Assembly (NCBI RefSeq): GCF_036404855.1
Contig: NZ_DASWYS010000301.1
Coordinates: 18,293-82,292, forward strand
DNA from: Pelomonas sp036404855
GTDB taxonomy: Bacteria; Pseudomonadota; Gammaproteobacteria; Burkholderiales; Burkholderiaceae_C
Direction: 5' to 3'
DNA: 64,000 bases
Shown: positions 50,759 through 59,385 of the stretch, one piece after another
Numbering within the stretch: the first letter of the stretch is position 1
Layout: each line of letters opens with the position of its first letter
Made by a program: the position numbers and the translations under genes
The notes under the pieces: model-generated
The model's database searches: none
Seen by the model: only the letters and a program-made list of their open reading frames with translations
Told to the model about the DNA's origin: nothing

Positions 50759-50813
50759 TCGCAACGGGGGGGCTTCTGCAAGAATCCGGCGCCTTCCTTC
50801 GCCGGCCCCTTCG

Positions 50814-53624
50814 ATGACCTCTCACACCGCCCTGCTCTCCGCCCTGCTGGTCGCCCTGCTGACCGCCGGCGCGCCGGCCGCTCAGGCCCAGGATGCCGCC
50901 AAGGCCTCGCGCTTCTACGAAGACGCACTGCAGCGCTACGAGAAGCACGACATCCCCGGCGCCATCATCCAGCTCAAGAACGCGCTGCAGGCAGACAAGA
51001 GCCAGCTGCCCGTGCACGTGCTGCTGGGCAAGGCGCTGCTGGCCAACAGCGAGCCGTCGGCGGCGGAATTCGAACTCTCCGAGGCCATCCGGCTGGGCGT
51101 CGACCGTGCCGAGGTCGCCGTCGCACTGGCCATGGCCCTGAACGCCCAGGGCAAGCAGCCTCAGGTGCTGGAAGACCCCCGCCTGCAGCCGACCGGCCTG
51201 CCACCCGGCATCCGCCAGCAGATGTTGCTGGAGCGTGCACTGGCCCAGTCCGACATCGGCGACACGAAGGCGGCGCTGGCCAGCGTGATGGAGGCGCGCG
51301 CCATCCATGCCGGCGAAGTGAACGCCTGGCTCGCCGAAGTGCCCCTGCGCGTGCGCAGCCGCCAGTTCACCGAGGCGCATGCCGCCGCCGATCAGGCACT
51401 CCGGCTCGCCCCCGATAACGCCGAGGCGCTCTACCAGAAGGCCTCCATCCTGCATGCCACCGGCCAGGTCACCCAGGCCCTGTCCACCTACGAGCGGGCC
51501 CTCAAGCTCCAGCCCAAGCATGCAGAGTCACACCTGGCACGCGCCGGCCTGCTGGTCGACCTGAACCGCGACGCCGATGCGCTGGCCGAGATCAACGAAC
51601 TCCAGGCGCTCAAGCTCAACGACCCGCGCGGCGCCTATCTGCGCGCCGTGTTGGCCGAACGCGCCAACGACAAGGCCACGGCGCGCGCAGCGCTGAAGCG
51701 GGTCACCGATCTGCTGGACCCCGTCCCCATCGAGTACATCCGCTATCGCACCCAGTTGCTGATGCTCAACGGCCTGGCGCACTACGGCCTGGGCGAACTG
51801 GAAAAGGCCAAGCCCTTCCTGGAGCTCGCCGCGCGCCAGCAAGGACCTGGCAGCCCGCTGACCAAACTGCTGGCCCAGATCGCGCTTAATGAGCCCAACG
51901 TCAACCGAGCCGTCGAGCTGCTGGACGCCTACGTGAAGGCCCGCCCCGGCGACGGTCAGGCTCTGCTGATGCTGGCGTCGACGCACATGAGCCAGGGCCG
52001 GCACTCGCGCGCGGTCGCGCTGATGCAGGAGGCACTTCGGGCCAAGGACGCCCCCGAGTACCGCACGGCCCTGGGCCTGTCGCTGCTGCAGAGCGGCAAG
52101 GTCGCCTCGGCCGCCGACGAGCTTGCCAAGGCGTACAAGGCCGATCCCAAGCAGACCCATGCCGGCCTGGCGCTGATCACCGTGTATCTGCGCGAAGGCC
52201 AGATGCCCAAGGCGCTCGCCGTGGCCGACACGCTGGCACGATCGAACCCGAACAACGCCACCGTGCTGATGGTCCAGGCCTATGCCAAGACCCAGTCCGG
52301 CGACGCCGCGGGAGGCCGTCTCGGCTACGAGAAGGCCCTCAAGCTCGATCCCAAGCTGACGGAAGCCCAGCTCGGTCTGGCCCGCATCGACGCTGCCGCC
52401 GGCAATTTCGACGCGGCCAACAAGCGGCTGCGCCAGCTCCTGAAGGGCGACGAGCGCAACAGCGACGTGCTGTTCGAGCTGGCCCTGCTGCACGAGCGTC
52501 AGGGCAAGGACGACGAGGCGCTGAAGTGGCTGGAGAGTGCCGCCGACGCCTCCGGCGCCCGCGAGACGCGGGCCAATTTCGCACTCGTCGCCTGGCAGGT
52601 TCGCAAGGGCCAGCCTGCGCGGGCCATCGACGCGGCCAAGATCCTGCTGGCCAAGTTGCCCGAGGACGTTGAGGCCCTGCAGGCCTACGCCAGCGCCCAG
52701 GCGGCCAACGGCGATCCGGTCGGTGCCAAGTCCACGCTGACCCAGGCCGCCCGCCGCGCCGCGTTCGACGCGCCCCGGCTGCTCGAAGTTGCCCGCCAGC
52801 AAGTCGGCATCAAGGACTACAGCGGCGCCGCCTACAGCCTGGACAAGGCCCTCAGCGGCACCCCCGACTTCATGCCGGCCATGGCCATGCTCTCCAGCAT
52901 CGAGCTGGCCCAGGGCGACGCCGCCAAGGCCGAGCAGCGCGCCAAACAGGTCATCCAGGCGGCGCCCAAGTCGGCCATCGGCTACAACCTGCTGGCCGAC
53001 GTCGCGCTCTCGCGTGCCCAGGCCCCGGCCGCCATCGACGCGCTGCGCAAGGCGCATGACATCGACAAATCCCAGGCCAGCCTCACGCGGCTGATGCAGG
53101 TGGTCGGCACTCACAGCGGCCCCAAGGCGGCCACCGAGCTCGGCGAAGCCTGGCTCAAGCGCAACCCCGGCGACCTGGCCGTGCGCAGCGCCGTCGCACA
53201 GCAGAACCTGCTGGGCCGCGACTTTGCATCGGCCCGCCTGCAATACGAGGCCATCCTGAAGCAGCGCCCCAACCACGCCGAGACGCTGAACAACCTCGCC
53301 AACGTGCTGATGGCGACCAAGGACCCGGGCGCGGTGTCCATGGCCGAGCGGGCCTACAAGGTCGACACGCGCAACCCCATGCTGATGGACACCGCAGGCT
53401 GGGCCAACCACCTGGCCGGCAATGGTGACCGGGCGCTGCAACTGCTGCGCGAGGCGCGCCTGCGGGCGCCGGATGTCCCCGAGATCCGCTATCACCTGGC
53501 CGCGGTGCTGGCCAAGGCCGGGCGCAAGGGCGAGGCCCGGGACGAGCTGAACGCCGCATTGCGGACGAGTGTGAATTTCGCCTCGGCCGCCGATGCCCGG
53601 AAGCTGCTGGCCACCCTCAACTGA
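50814..53624 (+). CDS. large exported TPR protein, PrsT-like (PEP-CTERM/exosortase system)
   Basis: The 936-residue protein has a signal peptide (MTSHTALLSALLVALLTAGAPAAQAQ) and then about 20 tetratricopeptide repeats to the end (examples: ALQRYEKHDIPGAIIQLKNAL, LYQKASILHATGQVTQALSTYERAL, SDVLFELALLHERQGKDDEAL). Length and repeat layout match PrsT, the TPR protein that accompanies exosortase/PEP-CTERM export loci. PrsT proteins are usually lipoproteins; this one has no lipobox cysteine. The next gene encodes a PEP-CTERM protein, which supports the assignment. The exosortase is not in the window. Confidence 0.8.
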   Translation: MTSHTALLSALLVALLTAGAPAAQAQDAAKASRFYEDALQRYEKHDIPGAIIQLKNALQADKSQLPVHVLLGKALLANSEPSAAEFELSEAIRLGVDRAEVAVALAMALNAQGKQPQVLEDPRLQPTGLPPGIRQQMLLERALAQSDIGDTKAALASVMEARAIHAGEVNAWLAEVPLRVRSRQFTEAHAAADQALRLAPDNAEALYQKASILHATGQVTQALSTYERALKLQPKHAESHLARAGLLVDLNRDADALAEINELQALKLNDPRGAYLRAVLAERANDKATARAALKRVTDLLDPVPIEYIRYRTQLLMLNGLAHYGLGELEKAKPFLELAARQQGPGSPLTKLLAQIALNEPNVNRAVELLDAYVKARPGDGQALLMLASTHMSQGRHSRAVALMQEALRAKDAPEYRTALGLSLLQSGKVASAADELAKAYKADPKQTHAGLALITVYLREGQMPKALAVADTLARSNPNNATVLMVQAYAKTQSGDAAGGRLGYEKALKLDPKLTEAQLGLARIDAAAGNFDAANKRLRQLLKGDERNSDVLFELALLHERQGKDDEALKWLESAADASGARETRANFALVAWQVRKGQPARAIDAAKILLAKLPEDVEALQAYASAQAANGDPVGAKSTLTQAARRAAFDAPRLLEVARQQVGIKDYSGAAYSLDKALSGTPDFMPAMAMLSSIELAQGDAAKAEQRAKQVIQAAPKSAIGYNLLADVALSRAQAPAAIDALRKAHDIDKSQASLTRLMQVVGTHSGPKAATELGEAWLKRNPGDLAVRSAVAQQNLLGRDFASARLQYEAILKQRPNHAETLNNLANVLMATKDPGAVSMAERAYKVDTRNPMLMDTAGWANHLAGNGDRALQLLREARLRAPDVPEIRYHLAAVLAKAGRKGEARDELNAALRTSVNFASAADARKLLATLN

Positions 53625-53697
53625 GGGGTTTGGACCCCCCCCGCGGGCGTCGGTTGTTCTTACAATTTTTAGCAAGCTAGGCGTGGAAATTCAGTAC

Positions 53698-53710
53698 GCC
53701 GTTGAACGGC
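53698..53710. promoter_or_regulatory. palindrome upstream of the sigma54 promoter
   Basis: GCCGTTGAACGGC is a perfect 6-1-6 palindrome centred 24 bases before the -24 element. It could be an activator site, though it is closer than is usual for sigma54 activators. Confidence 0.35.
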
Positions 53711-53726
53711 AAGGCGTTTTTCAATC

Positions 53727-53742
53727 TGGCATTGAATTTGCT
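53727..53742 (+). promoter_or_regulatory. sigma54 (RpoN) promoter of the PEP-CTERM gene
   Basis: TGGCATTGAATTTGCT matches TGGCAC-N5-TTGCW with the obligatory GG and GC exactly 10 bases apart. The predicted start near 53753 gives a leader of about 41 bases. PEP-CTERM loci are often controlled by the PrsK/PrsR two-component pair acting with RpoN. Confidence 0.8.
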
Positions 53743-53793
53743 TCGGCTAACTTGAAGTTTGACCGCCGGCTTGGCGTCCACCGAGGAAAACAA

Positions 53794-54693
53794 ATGAAAA
53801 ACCGCTCCATTCGCCTGACCGCCCTCCTGGCGCTCACCGCCGGCTTGGCCTGGAGCGGCGCGGCCCAGGCCTACTGGAGCCTGGACACCACGCCCACCGC
53901 GACGATCAACGACAGCGCCGCCACTGCGCAGAACCCGTACACCGTCAAGATGTCCGGCTTCTACGTCGGCAATGCGACGACCAACAACAAGCTAACTGGC
54001 AAGTGGACCAGCGGCTCCCTGACGCAGTGGTCCGGCAACGGCCAGGGCATGTATTCCGGCACCGACAACGGTTCGCCCTATCACGCGCTGGACAATAACC
54101 AGAACACCGAAGGCGTGCTGCTGAGCTTCAGCGCCTCGACCGTGCTGAACAGCATCGGCCTGGGCTTCACCGCCACCACGGGCGCGGCGGAATACGGCTG
54201 CGTCAGCGGTGGCGCCGTGATCGGCACCGTCGCCGGCAGCGGATCCTGCGCGAAGGGCAGCAAGACCAGCGACGTGACGGTCGACATCTCCGTTTTCCGC
54301 TGGACCGGCACCACCGCCCCGACGCTGGCCGGCACCGTGGCCGGCACGATGGGTGGCTGGGAGCTGGTGGGCAACTACGGCGACATGATCAAGGACACGA
54401 GCAACCCGTACAACCTGGTCAACAGCGAAGGCAAGACGTCCAGCTGGTGGCTGATCACGGCCTACAACAGCGGCTTCACGCAAAGCTCCGGCACCGAGAA
54501 CCGCGGCTCGCTGACCAATAGCGACGACTACTTCAAGCTGTTCGCCGCCGCCGGTACCAAGTGCACGAGCACGGTCAGTGCCACCGGGGTCTGCGGTGGC
54601 TCCAGCGTGCCCGAACCCGCGACGCTGGCGCTGGCCAGCGTGGCACTCCTCGGCGTTGCCGGCCTGCGCCGCCGCCAGTCCAAGGCCGCCTGA
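53794..54693 (+). CDS. PEP-CTERM surface protein (exosortase substrate)
   Basis: The 299-residue protein has a signal peptide (MKNRSIRLTALLALTAGLAWSG) and a Ser/Thr/Gly/Asn-rich body. The C-terminal sorting signal is VPEPATLALASVALLGVAGL followed by RRRQSKAA: the PEP motif, a hydrophobic helix and an Arg-rich tail. These signals are processed by an exosortase, which removes the tail and delivers the protein to the outside. The body resembles exosortase-dependent surface proteins with tandem aromatic stretches (WSLD, WTSGSLTQWSGNG, SWWLITAYNSGF). The start is the ATG at 53794, eleven bases after CGAGGA. A sigma54 promoter is upstream and a strong terminator follows. Confidence 0.92.
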   Translation: MKNRSIRLTALLALTAGLAWSGAAQAYWSLDTTPTATINDSAATAQNPYTVKMSGFYVGNATTNNKLTGKWTSGSLTQWSGNGQGMYSGTDNGSPYHALDNNQNTEGVLLSFSASTVLNSIGLGFTATTGAAEYGCVSGGAVIGTVAGSGSCAKGSKTSDVTVDISVFRWTGTTAPTLAGTVAGTMGGWELVGNYGDMIKDTSNPYNLVNSEGKTSSWWLITAYNSGFTQSSGTENRGSLTNSDDYFKLFAAAGTKCTSTVSATGVCGGSSVPEPATLALASVALLGVAGLRRRQSKAA

Positions 54694-54714
54694 GCCCGGC
54701 TCCGGCCTGACGTC

Positions 54715-54747
54715 GAAAGGCACTCTGCGGAGTGCCTTTTTGCTTTT
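54715..54747 (+). terminator. rho-independent terminator after the PEP-CTERM gene
   Basis: GGCACTC (54719-54725), loop TGCG and GAGTGCC (54730-54736), preceded by an A-run and followed by TTTTTGCTTTT, form a textbook terminator 26 bases after the stop. Confidence 0.92.
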
Positions 54748-54796
54748 CGGGGGCGGAAAGAAGCTGACGGCCAGAATCCCGTGAGCTCTAGGGCTT

Positions 54797-54815
54797 TGCC
54801 TCTCAGCGAGAGGCA
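54797..54815. repeat. hairpin at the left edge of the lower-GC cassette
   Basis: TGCCTCTC-AGC-GAGAGGCA is an 8-bp perfect stem, followed by near-repeats of GGAGGCAGTTGG-like units (54812-54835). It may be part of the promoter region of the cassette or a trace of its insertion. Confidence 0.4.
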
Positions 54816-54934
54816 GTGGAAGGCAGTTGGAGGCAAGGGCATGGGCCGCGGTCCCAGGCGCCTGGATTTGCAGGCACCCGTCGTCAGAACCGGGGGGCAG
54901 GGACGTGGTCAGCTGCACGAGCCACGGGAGTAGC

Positions 54935-55417
54935 ATGGGCGCCATGGTGATGGTGAACTACCGACTGTCTGGCTTGGCGAGTCAGGCGCAGCCGCGCCTG
55001 GCGAAAAAACAGGGCGAGCGCAGTCCGTGCTTCATCTACACGTGGCGACATGACGAAGATCAGGCGCTGGCCGAAGCCAATGCAGCCGAAGAACGAGGGG
55101 AGCAGCCGTTTCTGCTGCGGCTCGCCAGCCAAGACATGGCGAGCGGACGCTTCCTCCGCATCGCGGATCACCGGAACTGGCCCGTGCTGGCCATTCCCAA
55201 CAGATTCCGCGAGGCGTTCACTGAAAATGAACTGACGATTGCAGTCGGAAGAGCCGCGGCCCAACTTCAGCGCGGCTGGCCTGAGGCCGGGATGAAGCCC
55301 ATCCGCATGACGCCCACGCAGGGTGAGCCGCGCACAACACCGGATTTGACGCCAGATGAACGACAGGAGTTTCTGGACGCCGCATACCGCAACGATTCGG
55401 ATGATGAAGTTCGATGA
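54935..55417 (+). CDS. protein of unknown function, first gene of an accessory two-gene cassette
   Basis: I do not recognise this 160-residue protein. I start at the ATG at 54935, five bases after GGGAG; longer readings have no ribosome binding site. The fold is probably mixed alpha/beta: a strand SPCFIYTW, helix DQALAEANAAEERG, strand QPFLLRLASQ, then WPVLAIPNRFREAF, helix ENELTIAVGRAAAQLQ, and a charged Pro/Thr-rich tail (TPTQGEPRTTPDLTPDERQE). No catalytic motif, signal peptide or transmembrane helix is visible. It lies 15 bases before the flavoprotein gene, and both have lower GC and different codon use from the neighbours, so they probably moved together. Confidence 0.68.
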   Translation: MGAMVMVNYRLSGLASQAQPRLAKKQGERSPCFIYTWRHDEDQALAEANAAEERGEQPFLLRLASQDMASGRFLRIADHRNWPVLAIPNRFREAFTENELTIAVGRAAAQLQRGWPEAGMKPIRMTPTQGEPRTTPDLTPDERQEFLDAAYRNDSDDEVR

Positions 55418-55432
55418 TGGAACTTCGTCGTC

Positions 55433-56863
55433 ATGACTTCGCCCCTGGACCAATTTCGACTTGAGCCGAACGTCTATCGCCTAGGGCAATTCGCACCGGT
55501 CAGCATCAGAGACCAGGTCATCCGGGCGAATTTTCTGATGGAGCACCTCGCGAACAGCGGTGAGCTCGCGCAAACGAGTCGACTGGTGATTTTGGGTGCT
55601 GGCGCAGCCGGTCTGACGGCCGCCGCGACCGCCGCCAAGCTCGGTGTTCAGCGCATTGTTCTGGTCGAGAAGGCCGGCACCGTGATGTCTCTGCAGGCGC
55701 GTTCGGCATCACGCTGGTTGGATCCCGTCCAGTACGACTGGCCTGCGACGCACTGGGCTGACGAAGTGTGGCCTCTGGAAGAGAACCCGAGGCGCTTCAC
55801 TGCCGTCACCGTTGCGTTCCCCCCGCTTCATGCAGCCCTTGCAGAAGACTGGGCGCTGGAGTTCCAGAACAGGACACTCAATCTCCTTGCTGCAGGCATC
55901 CAATGCCGCTTCCACACCCAAGCGTCTGACTGGCGTCGCGTTCCTTCGGGAGCCTGGGTCGAGGTGGACCTCACGGACCTGAAGACGAACGCCGTTCAAA
56001 GCGTCGACGCTGACATCCTCATCATTGCTGTTGGCTTCGGCACCGAGCAGGCCTCACTCCCAAACAGCAACCCCCGTCGCAGGCGGTTTTCAGGTCTGGA
56101 TTTTTGGAGCACGGACGAATTCGAACTCCCGAGTCTGGGGCTACCTCAGCCGAATGCGGGCGTTCTGGTTTCCGGTGCTGGCGACGGCGCCCTTCAAGAC
56201 TTCATCAGATTGTCGACCGGGGCGCAATCAGCGCGCGAAGTCCTCCGCGCCGTATGGAGCGCCACAACTCAACGCGCGGCATGGAAAGAGAGCTTCACCG
56301 CACTTTGGCATTGGGAAGACAACGCGCTGCGGTCGAGGAGCTTTGTCACCGGCACTCCCGCTGAGTGCGACGTGCTCAAGCGACTGCATCAACGACACGC
56401 CGAGGCGGTCGAACAACTCGCGACGTCTCGGGATTGGCCTGCGGTGCTCGAGATGCTGGACGACGTGACGTCGGGCCGTGAGAGGGGCTCGGTGCAGTTG
56501 GCCTTCATCTGCGACCACTTCAGCTGGTGCTATCCCCTCAATCGCACAACGGCCCTGCTCGTTGCGCGTTATCTGGAATCTCGCGGGCATCAGGTTCTAC
56601 GCTCGTTCAGCGCCGTTCAATCGACCGCCGCCGTCGCCCACCTGTGCAAGGTGGGCTGCTGGGGAAAGCCCCATGAAGTTTCGGTGGCACAGGGGGTTTC
56701 TTGCGCTCATACCGCTGCCGCCCGCGCAGCTTGGCCCGTCAAGGAAACCACCAAGTTCACGGTGAACGGCCTGGTGGTGCGCCACGGCATAGACCCATTG
56801 ACGTTCGGCCGTCGAACGTTTTCGCGGCTTGCGCCTCAAGTAGTGCCTTATCACCTGCCTTGA
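55433..56863 (+). CDS. atypical FAD/NAD(P)-binding oxidoreductase-like protein
   Basis: The 476-residue protein has a Rossmann dinucleotide loop LVILGAGAAGLTAAATAAKLG (about 52-72) ending in an acidic residue that would bind FAD or NAD (IVLVEKAG). A second motif ADILIIAVGFGTEQ near residue 195 marks a two-dinucleotide flavoprotein, and VLVSGAGDGALQDFIRL near 246 looks like a second glycine-rich turn. The C-terminal 220 residues are rich in Trp and Arg and match no enzyme class I can name. Codon use is A/T-richer than in the flanks. It follows the unknown gene by 15 bases. No partner oxidase or electron carrier is adjacent, so a specialised, possibly defensive or modifying, role is open. Confidence 0.72.
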   Translation: MTSPLDQFRLEPNVYRLGQFAPVSIRDQVIRANFLMEHLANSGELAQTSRLVILGAGAAGLTAAATAAKLGVQRIVLVEKAGTVMSLQARSASRWLDPVQYDWPATHWADEVWPLEENPRRFTAVTVAFPPLHAALAEDWALEFQNRTLNLLAAGIQCRFHTQASDWRRVPSGAWVEVDLTDLKTNAVQSVDADILIIAVGFGTEQASLPNSNPRRRRFSGLDFWSTDEFELPSLGLPQPNAGVLVSGAGDGALQDFIRLSTGAQSAREVLRAVWSATTQRAAWKESFTALWHWEDNALRSRSFVTGTPAECDVLKRLHQRHAEAVEQLATSRDWPAVLEMLDDVTSGRERGSVQLAFICDHFSWCYPLNRTTALLVARYLESRGHQVLRSFSAVQSTAAVAHLCKVGCWGKPHEVSVAQGVSCAHTAAARAAWPVKETTKFTVNGLVVRHGIDPLTFGRRTFSRLAPQVVPYHLP

Positions 56864-57025
56864 AAGCTCTGGCATGGCGCATGGCCACCCCAGAGGCGAG
56901 GAGCACGGAAACAGCTCGACATCCCTCTCGGGCCTGGCTCGCTGTGCTGTCCCTGGCCGGACAGCCAGGATGCGAACGACCGTGCTAAAAAGCCCGGCAT
57001 CCCCATCACGACAACACAGCGAGAC

Positions 57026-58225
57026 ATGGACCTCAACTTCACCGAGGCGGAACTGGCCTTCCGCACCGAGGTACGCGACTGGGTGCGTGCCCACCTGCCG
57101 TCCGACATCGCCCACAAGGTGCGCCACGCGCTGCGCCTGAACAAGGACGATCTGCAGCGCTGGGCCAAGATCCTGGGCGCCAAGGGCTGGCATGGCTGGG
57201 CCTGGCCCAAGCAGTTCGGCGGTCCGGGCTGGAACGCCGTGCAGCGCCACCTGTTCGAGGAAGAATGCGCCCTCGCCTGCGCCCCGCGCATCGTGCCGTT
57301 CGGGCCGGTGATGGTCGCCCCGGTGATCATGGCCTTCGGCACGCCGGAGCAGCAGCAGCGGTTCCTGCCCGGCATCATGAGCGGCGAGGTTTGGTGGAGC
57401 CAGGGCTACAGCGAGCCCGGCTCGGGCTCCGACCTGGCGTCGCTGAAGTGTCGTGCCGAACGACAGGGCGACAAGTACATCGTCAACGGCCAGAAGACCT
57501 GGACCACGCTGGGCCAGTACGGCGACTGGATCTTCTGCCTGGTGCGCACCTCTTCCGAAGGCAAGCCGCAGACCGGCATCAGCTTCCTGCTGATCGACAT
57601 GAAGTCCCCCGGCGTCAGCGTCAAGCCCATCATCATGCTGGACGGCGAGCACGAGGTGAACGAGGTCTGGTTCGACAACGTCGAGGTGCCGGCCGAGAAC
57701 CTGATCGGCGAGGAGAACAAGGGCTGGACCTATGCCAAGCACCTGCTGTCGCACGAGCGCACCAACATCGCCGACGTGAACCGCGCCAAGCGCGAACTGG
57801 AGCGCCTCAAGCGCATCGCCAAGGCCGAAGGGCTGATGGACGATACGCGCTTTCGCGACCAGATCGCGCTGTGCGAGGTCGACGTCGTGGCCCTGGAAAT
57901 GATGGTGCTGCGCGTGCTCTCCGGCGAGCGCACCGGCAAACAGCCGCTGGACGTGGCCGGCCTGCTGAAGATCCGTGGCAGCGAACTGCAGCAGCGCTAC
58001 ACCGAACTGATGATGCTGGCCGGAGGCCCGCTGGCCCTGCCTCATGTCCACGAGGCCATGGAGGCCGGTTGGCAGGGCGACCAATGGCTGGGTGGCGCCT
58101 GGATCGGCGGTGCCGACCACGCCATCCCGCTGACCGGCAATTACCTGAACGTCCGCAAGACCACGATCTACGGCGGTTCCAACGAAGTGCAGCGCAACAT
58201 CGTCGCGCAGACCGTGCTCGGCTGA
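57026..58225 (+). CDS. acyl-CoA dehydrogenase, PimC-like large subunit
   Basis: The 399-residue flavoprotein has the ACAD fold: MDLNFTEAELAFRTEVRDWV, WPKQFGGPGWNAVQRHLFEEE, the FAD loop GYSEPGSGSDLASLKCRAERQGDKYIVNGQKTWTT, and the C-terminal TTIYGGSNEVQRNIVAQTVLG that binds FAD across the dimer. MDLNFT at the start and the pairing with a smaller ACAD gene 16 bases downstream are like pimC/pimD (pimeloyl-CoA dehydrogenase). Alternatively it acts on medium-chain or side-chain acyl-CoA. A heterotetramer with the next product is inferred. Confidence 0.87.
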   Translation: MDLNFTEAELAFRTEVRDWVRAHLPSDIAHKVRHALRLNKDDLQRWAKILGAKGWHGWAWPKQFGGPGWNAVQRHLFEEECALACAPRIVPFGPVMVAPVIMAFGTPEQQQRFLPGIMSGEVWWSQGYSEPGSGSDLASLKCRAERQGDKYIVNGQKTWTTLGQYGDWIFCLVRTSSEGKPQTGISFLLIDMKSPGVSVKPIIMLDGEHEVNEVWFDNVEVPAENLIGEENKGWTYAKHLLSHERTNIADVNRAKRELERLKRIAKAEGLMDDTRFRDQIALCEVDVVALEMMVLRVLSGERTGKQPLDVAGLLKIRGSELQQRYTELMMLAGGPLALPHVHEAMEAGWQGDQWLGGAWIGGADHAIPLTGNYLNVRKTTIYGGSNEVQRNIVAQTVLG

Positions 58226-58241
58226 CAGGGAGACACACAAA

Positions 58242-59369
58242 ATGGATTTCGATTTCAGCGAAGACCAGCAAGCCCTGCGCGACGCCGTGCAACGCTTCGT
58301 GGACAAGGACTACAGCTTCGAGCGCCGCACGCAGATCGAGCGGGCCGGTGGCTTCGACCAGGGCGTCTGGGAAGGACTGGCCGGCCTGGGACTGACCGCG
58401 TTGGCCGTGCCCGAGGCCCACGGCGGCCTGGGCTTCGGCGCCGTGGAGGCCATGGTGGTCATGGAAGAGCTCGGCCGCGGCCTCGTCCTTGAGCCCGTGG
58501 CCCAGGGTGCGCTGATCGCGCCGGCGCTGCTGAGCCAGGCCCCCGACGAACTGCAGGCCGCCTGGCTGCCGCGCATTGCTGGCGGCGACGCCCTGGTCGT
58601 GCTGGCCCACCAGGAAGCCCGGTCGCGCTACCGCCTGAACCGCGTGACGACCCGCTTCGTCGACGGCAAGCTGACCGGCGTGAAGAGCCTGGTTCCTGCC
58701 GGCGACATGGCCGACGCATTCATCGTGCCGGCCCGTGTGTCCGGCGCCGACGACGCCCCCGAGGGTATTGCCCTCTACCTGGTCGAGCGTTCGGCAGCCG
58801 GGGTCCACACGCGCCCCTACTCGCTGTACGACGGCTCGCGCGCCTGCGAGGTCCACCTCGACAACACGCCCGGCCAGCTCATCGCCGGCCCGGACCAGGG
58901 CCTGTCCCTGCTGGAGCTGGCGGCGGACATCGGCATCGCCGCCCAGGCGGCCGAGGCTGTCGGGGTCATGGAGAAGTACCTCGCGCTGACCGCCGAGTAC
59001 CTGAACACACGCAAGCAGTTCGGCGTCCCCATCGCCAGCTTCCAGGCCCTGCGACACCGCGCCGCCGACGTGAAGATGCAGCTCGAACTGGCCCGCTCCA
59101 TGAGCTATTACGCCACGCTGCGACTGGGCGACGCCGCGGCGGTACGTCGACGTGCGGTTTCCCAGGCCAAGGTGCAGCTTGGCAACGCCATGCGCTTCGT
59201 CGGCCAGCAATGCACGCAGATGCACGGCGGCATCGGCGTCACCGACGAGTACGCCGGCAGCCACTACTTCAAGCGCCTGACCGTCATGGAGATGCAGTGG
59301 GGTGACACGATGCATCACCTGGGTGAAGTCAGCGCGCGGATGCAGGACACTGCGGGGGTGTTCGCCTGA
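58242..59369 (+). CDS. acyl-CoA dehydrogenase, PimD-like small subunit
   Basis: The 375-residue protein starts MDFDFSEDQQALRDAVQRFVDKDYSFE and shares the ACAD fold: GLTALAVPEAHGGLGFGAVEAMVVMEELGRGL, EYLNTRKQFGVPIASFQALRHRAADV, and QMHGGIGVTDEYAGSHYFKRL. The middle domain lacks the TGSD/S FAD-loop consensus of the large subunit, as in PimD-type partners. A GACAGGGAG ribosome binding site precedes it. Its product is expected to form a mixed complex with the upstream ACAD. Confidence 0.87.
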   Translation: MDFDFSEDQQALRDAVQRFVDKDYSFERRTQIERAGGFDQGVWEGLAGLGLTALAVPEAHGGLGFGAVEAMVVMEELGRGLVLEPVAQGALIAPALLSQAPDELQAAWLPRIAGGDALVVLAHQEARSRYRLNRVTTRFVDGKLTGVKSLVPAGDMADAFIVPARVSGADDAPEGIALYLVERSAAGVHTRPYSLYDGSRACEVHLDNTPGQLIAGPDQGLSLLELAADIGIAAQAAEAVGVMEKYLALTAEYLNTRKQFGVPIASFQALRHRAADVKMQLELARSMSYYATLRLGDAAAVRRRAVSQAKVQLGNAMRFVGQQCTQMHGGIGVTDEYAGSHYFKRLTVMEMQWGDTMHHLGEVSARMQDTAGVFA

Positions 59370-59385
59370 CCTTGGAGGTCTCCCC

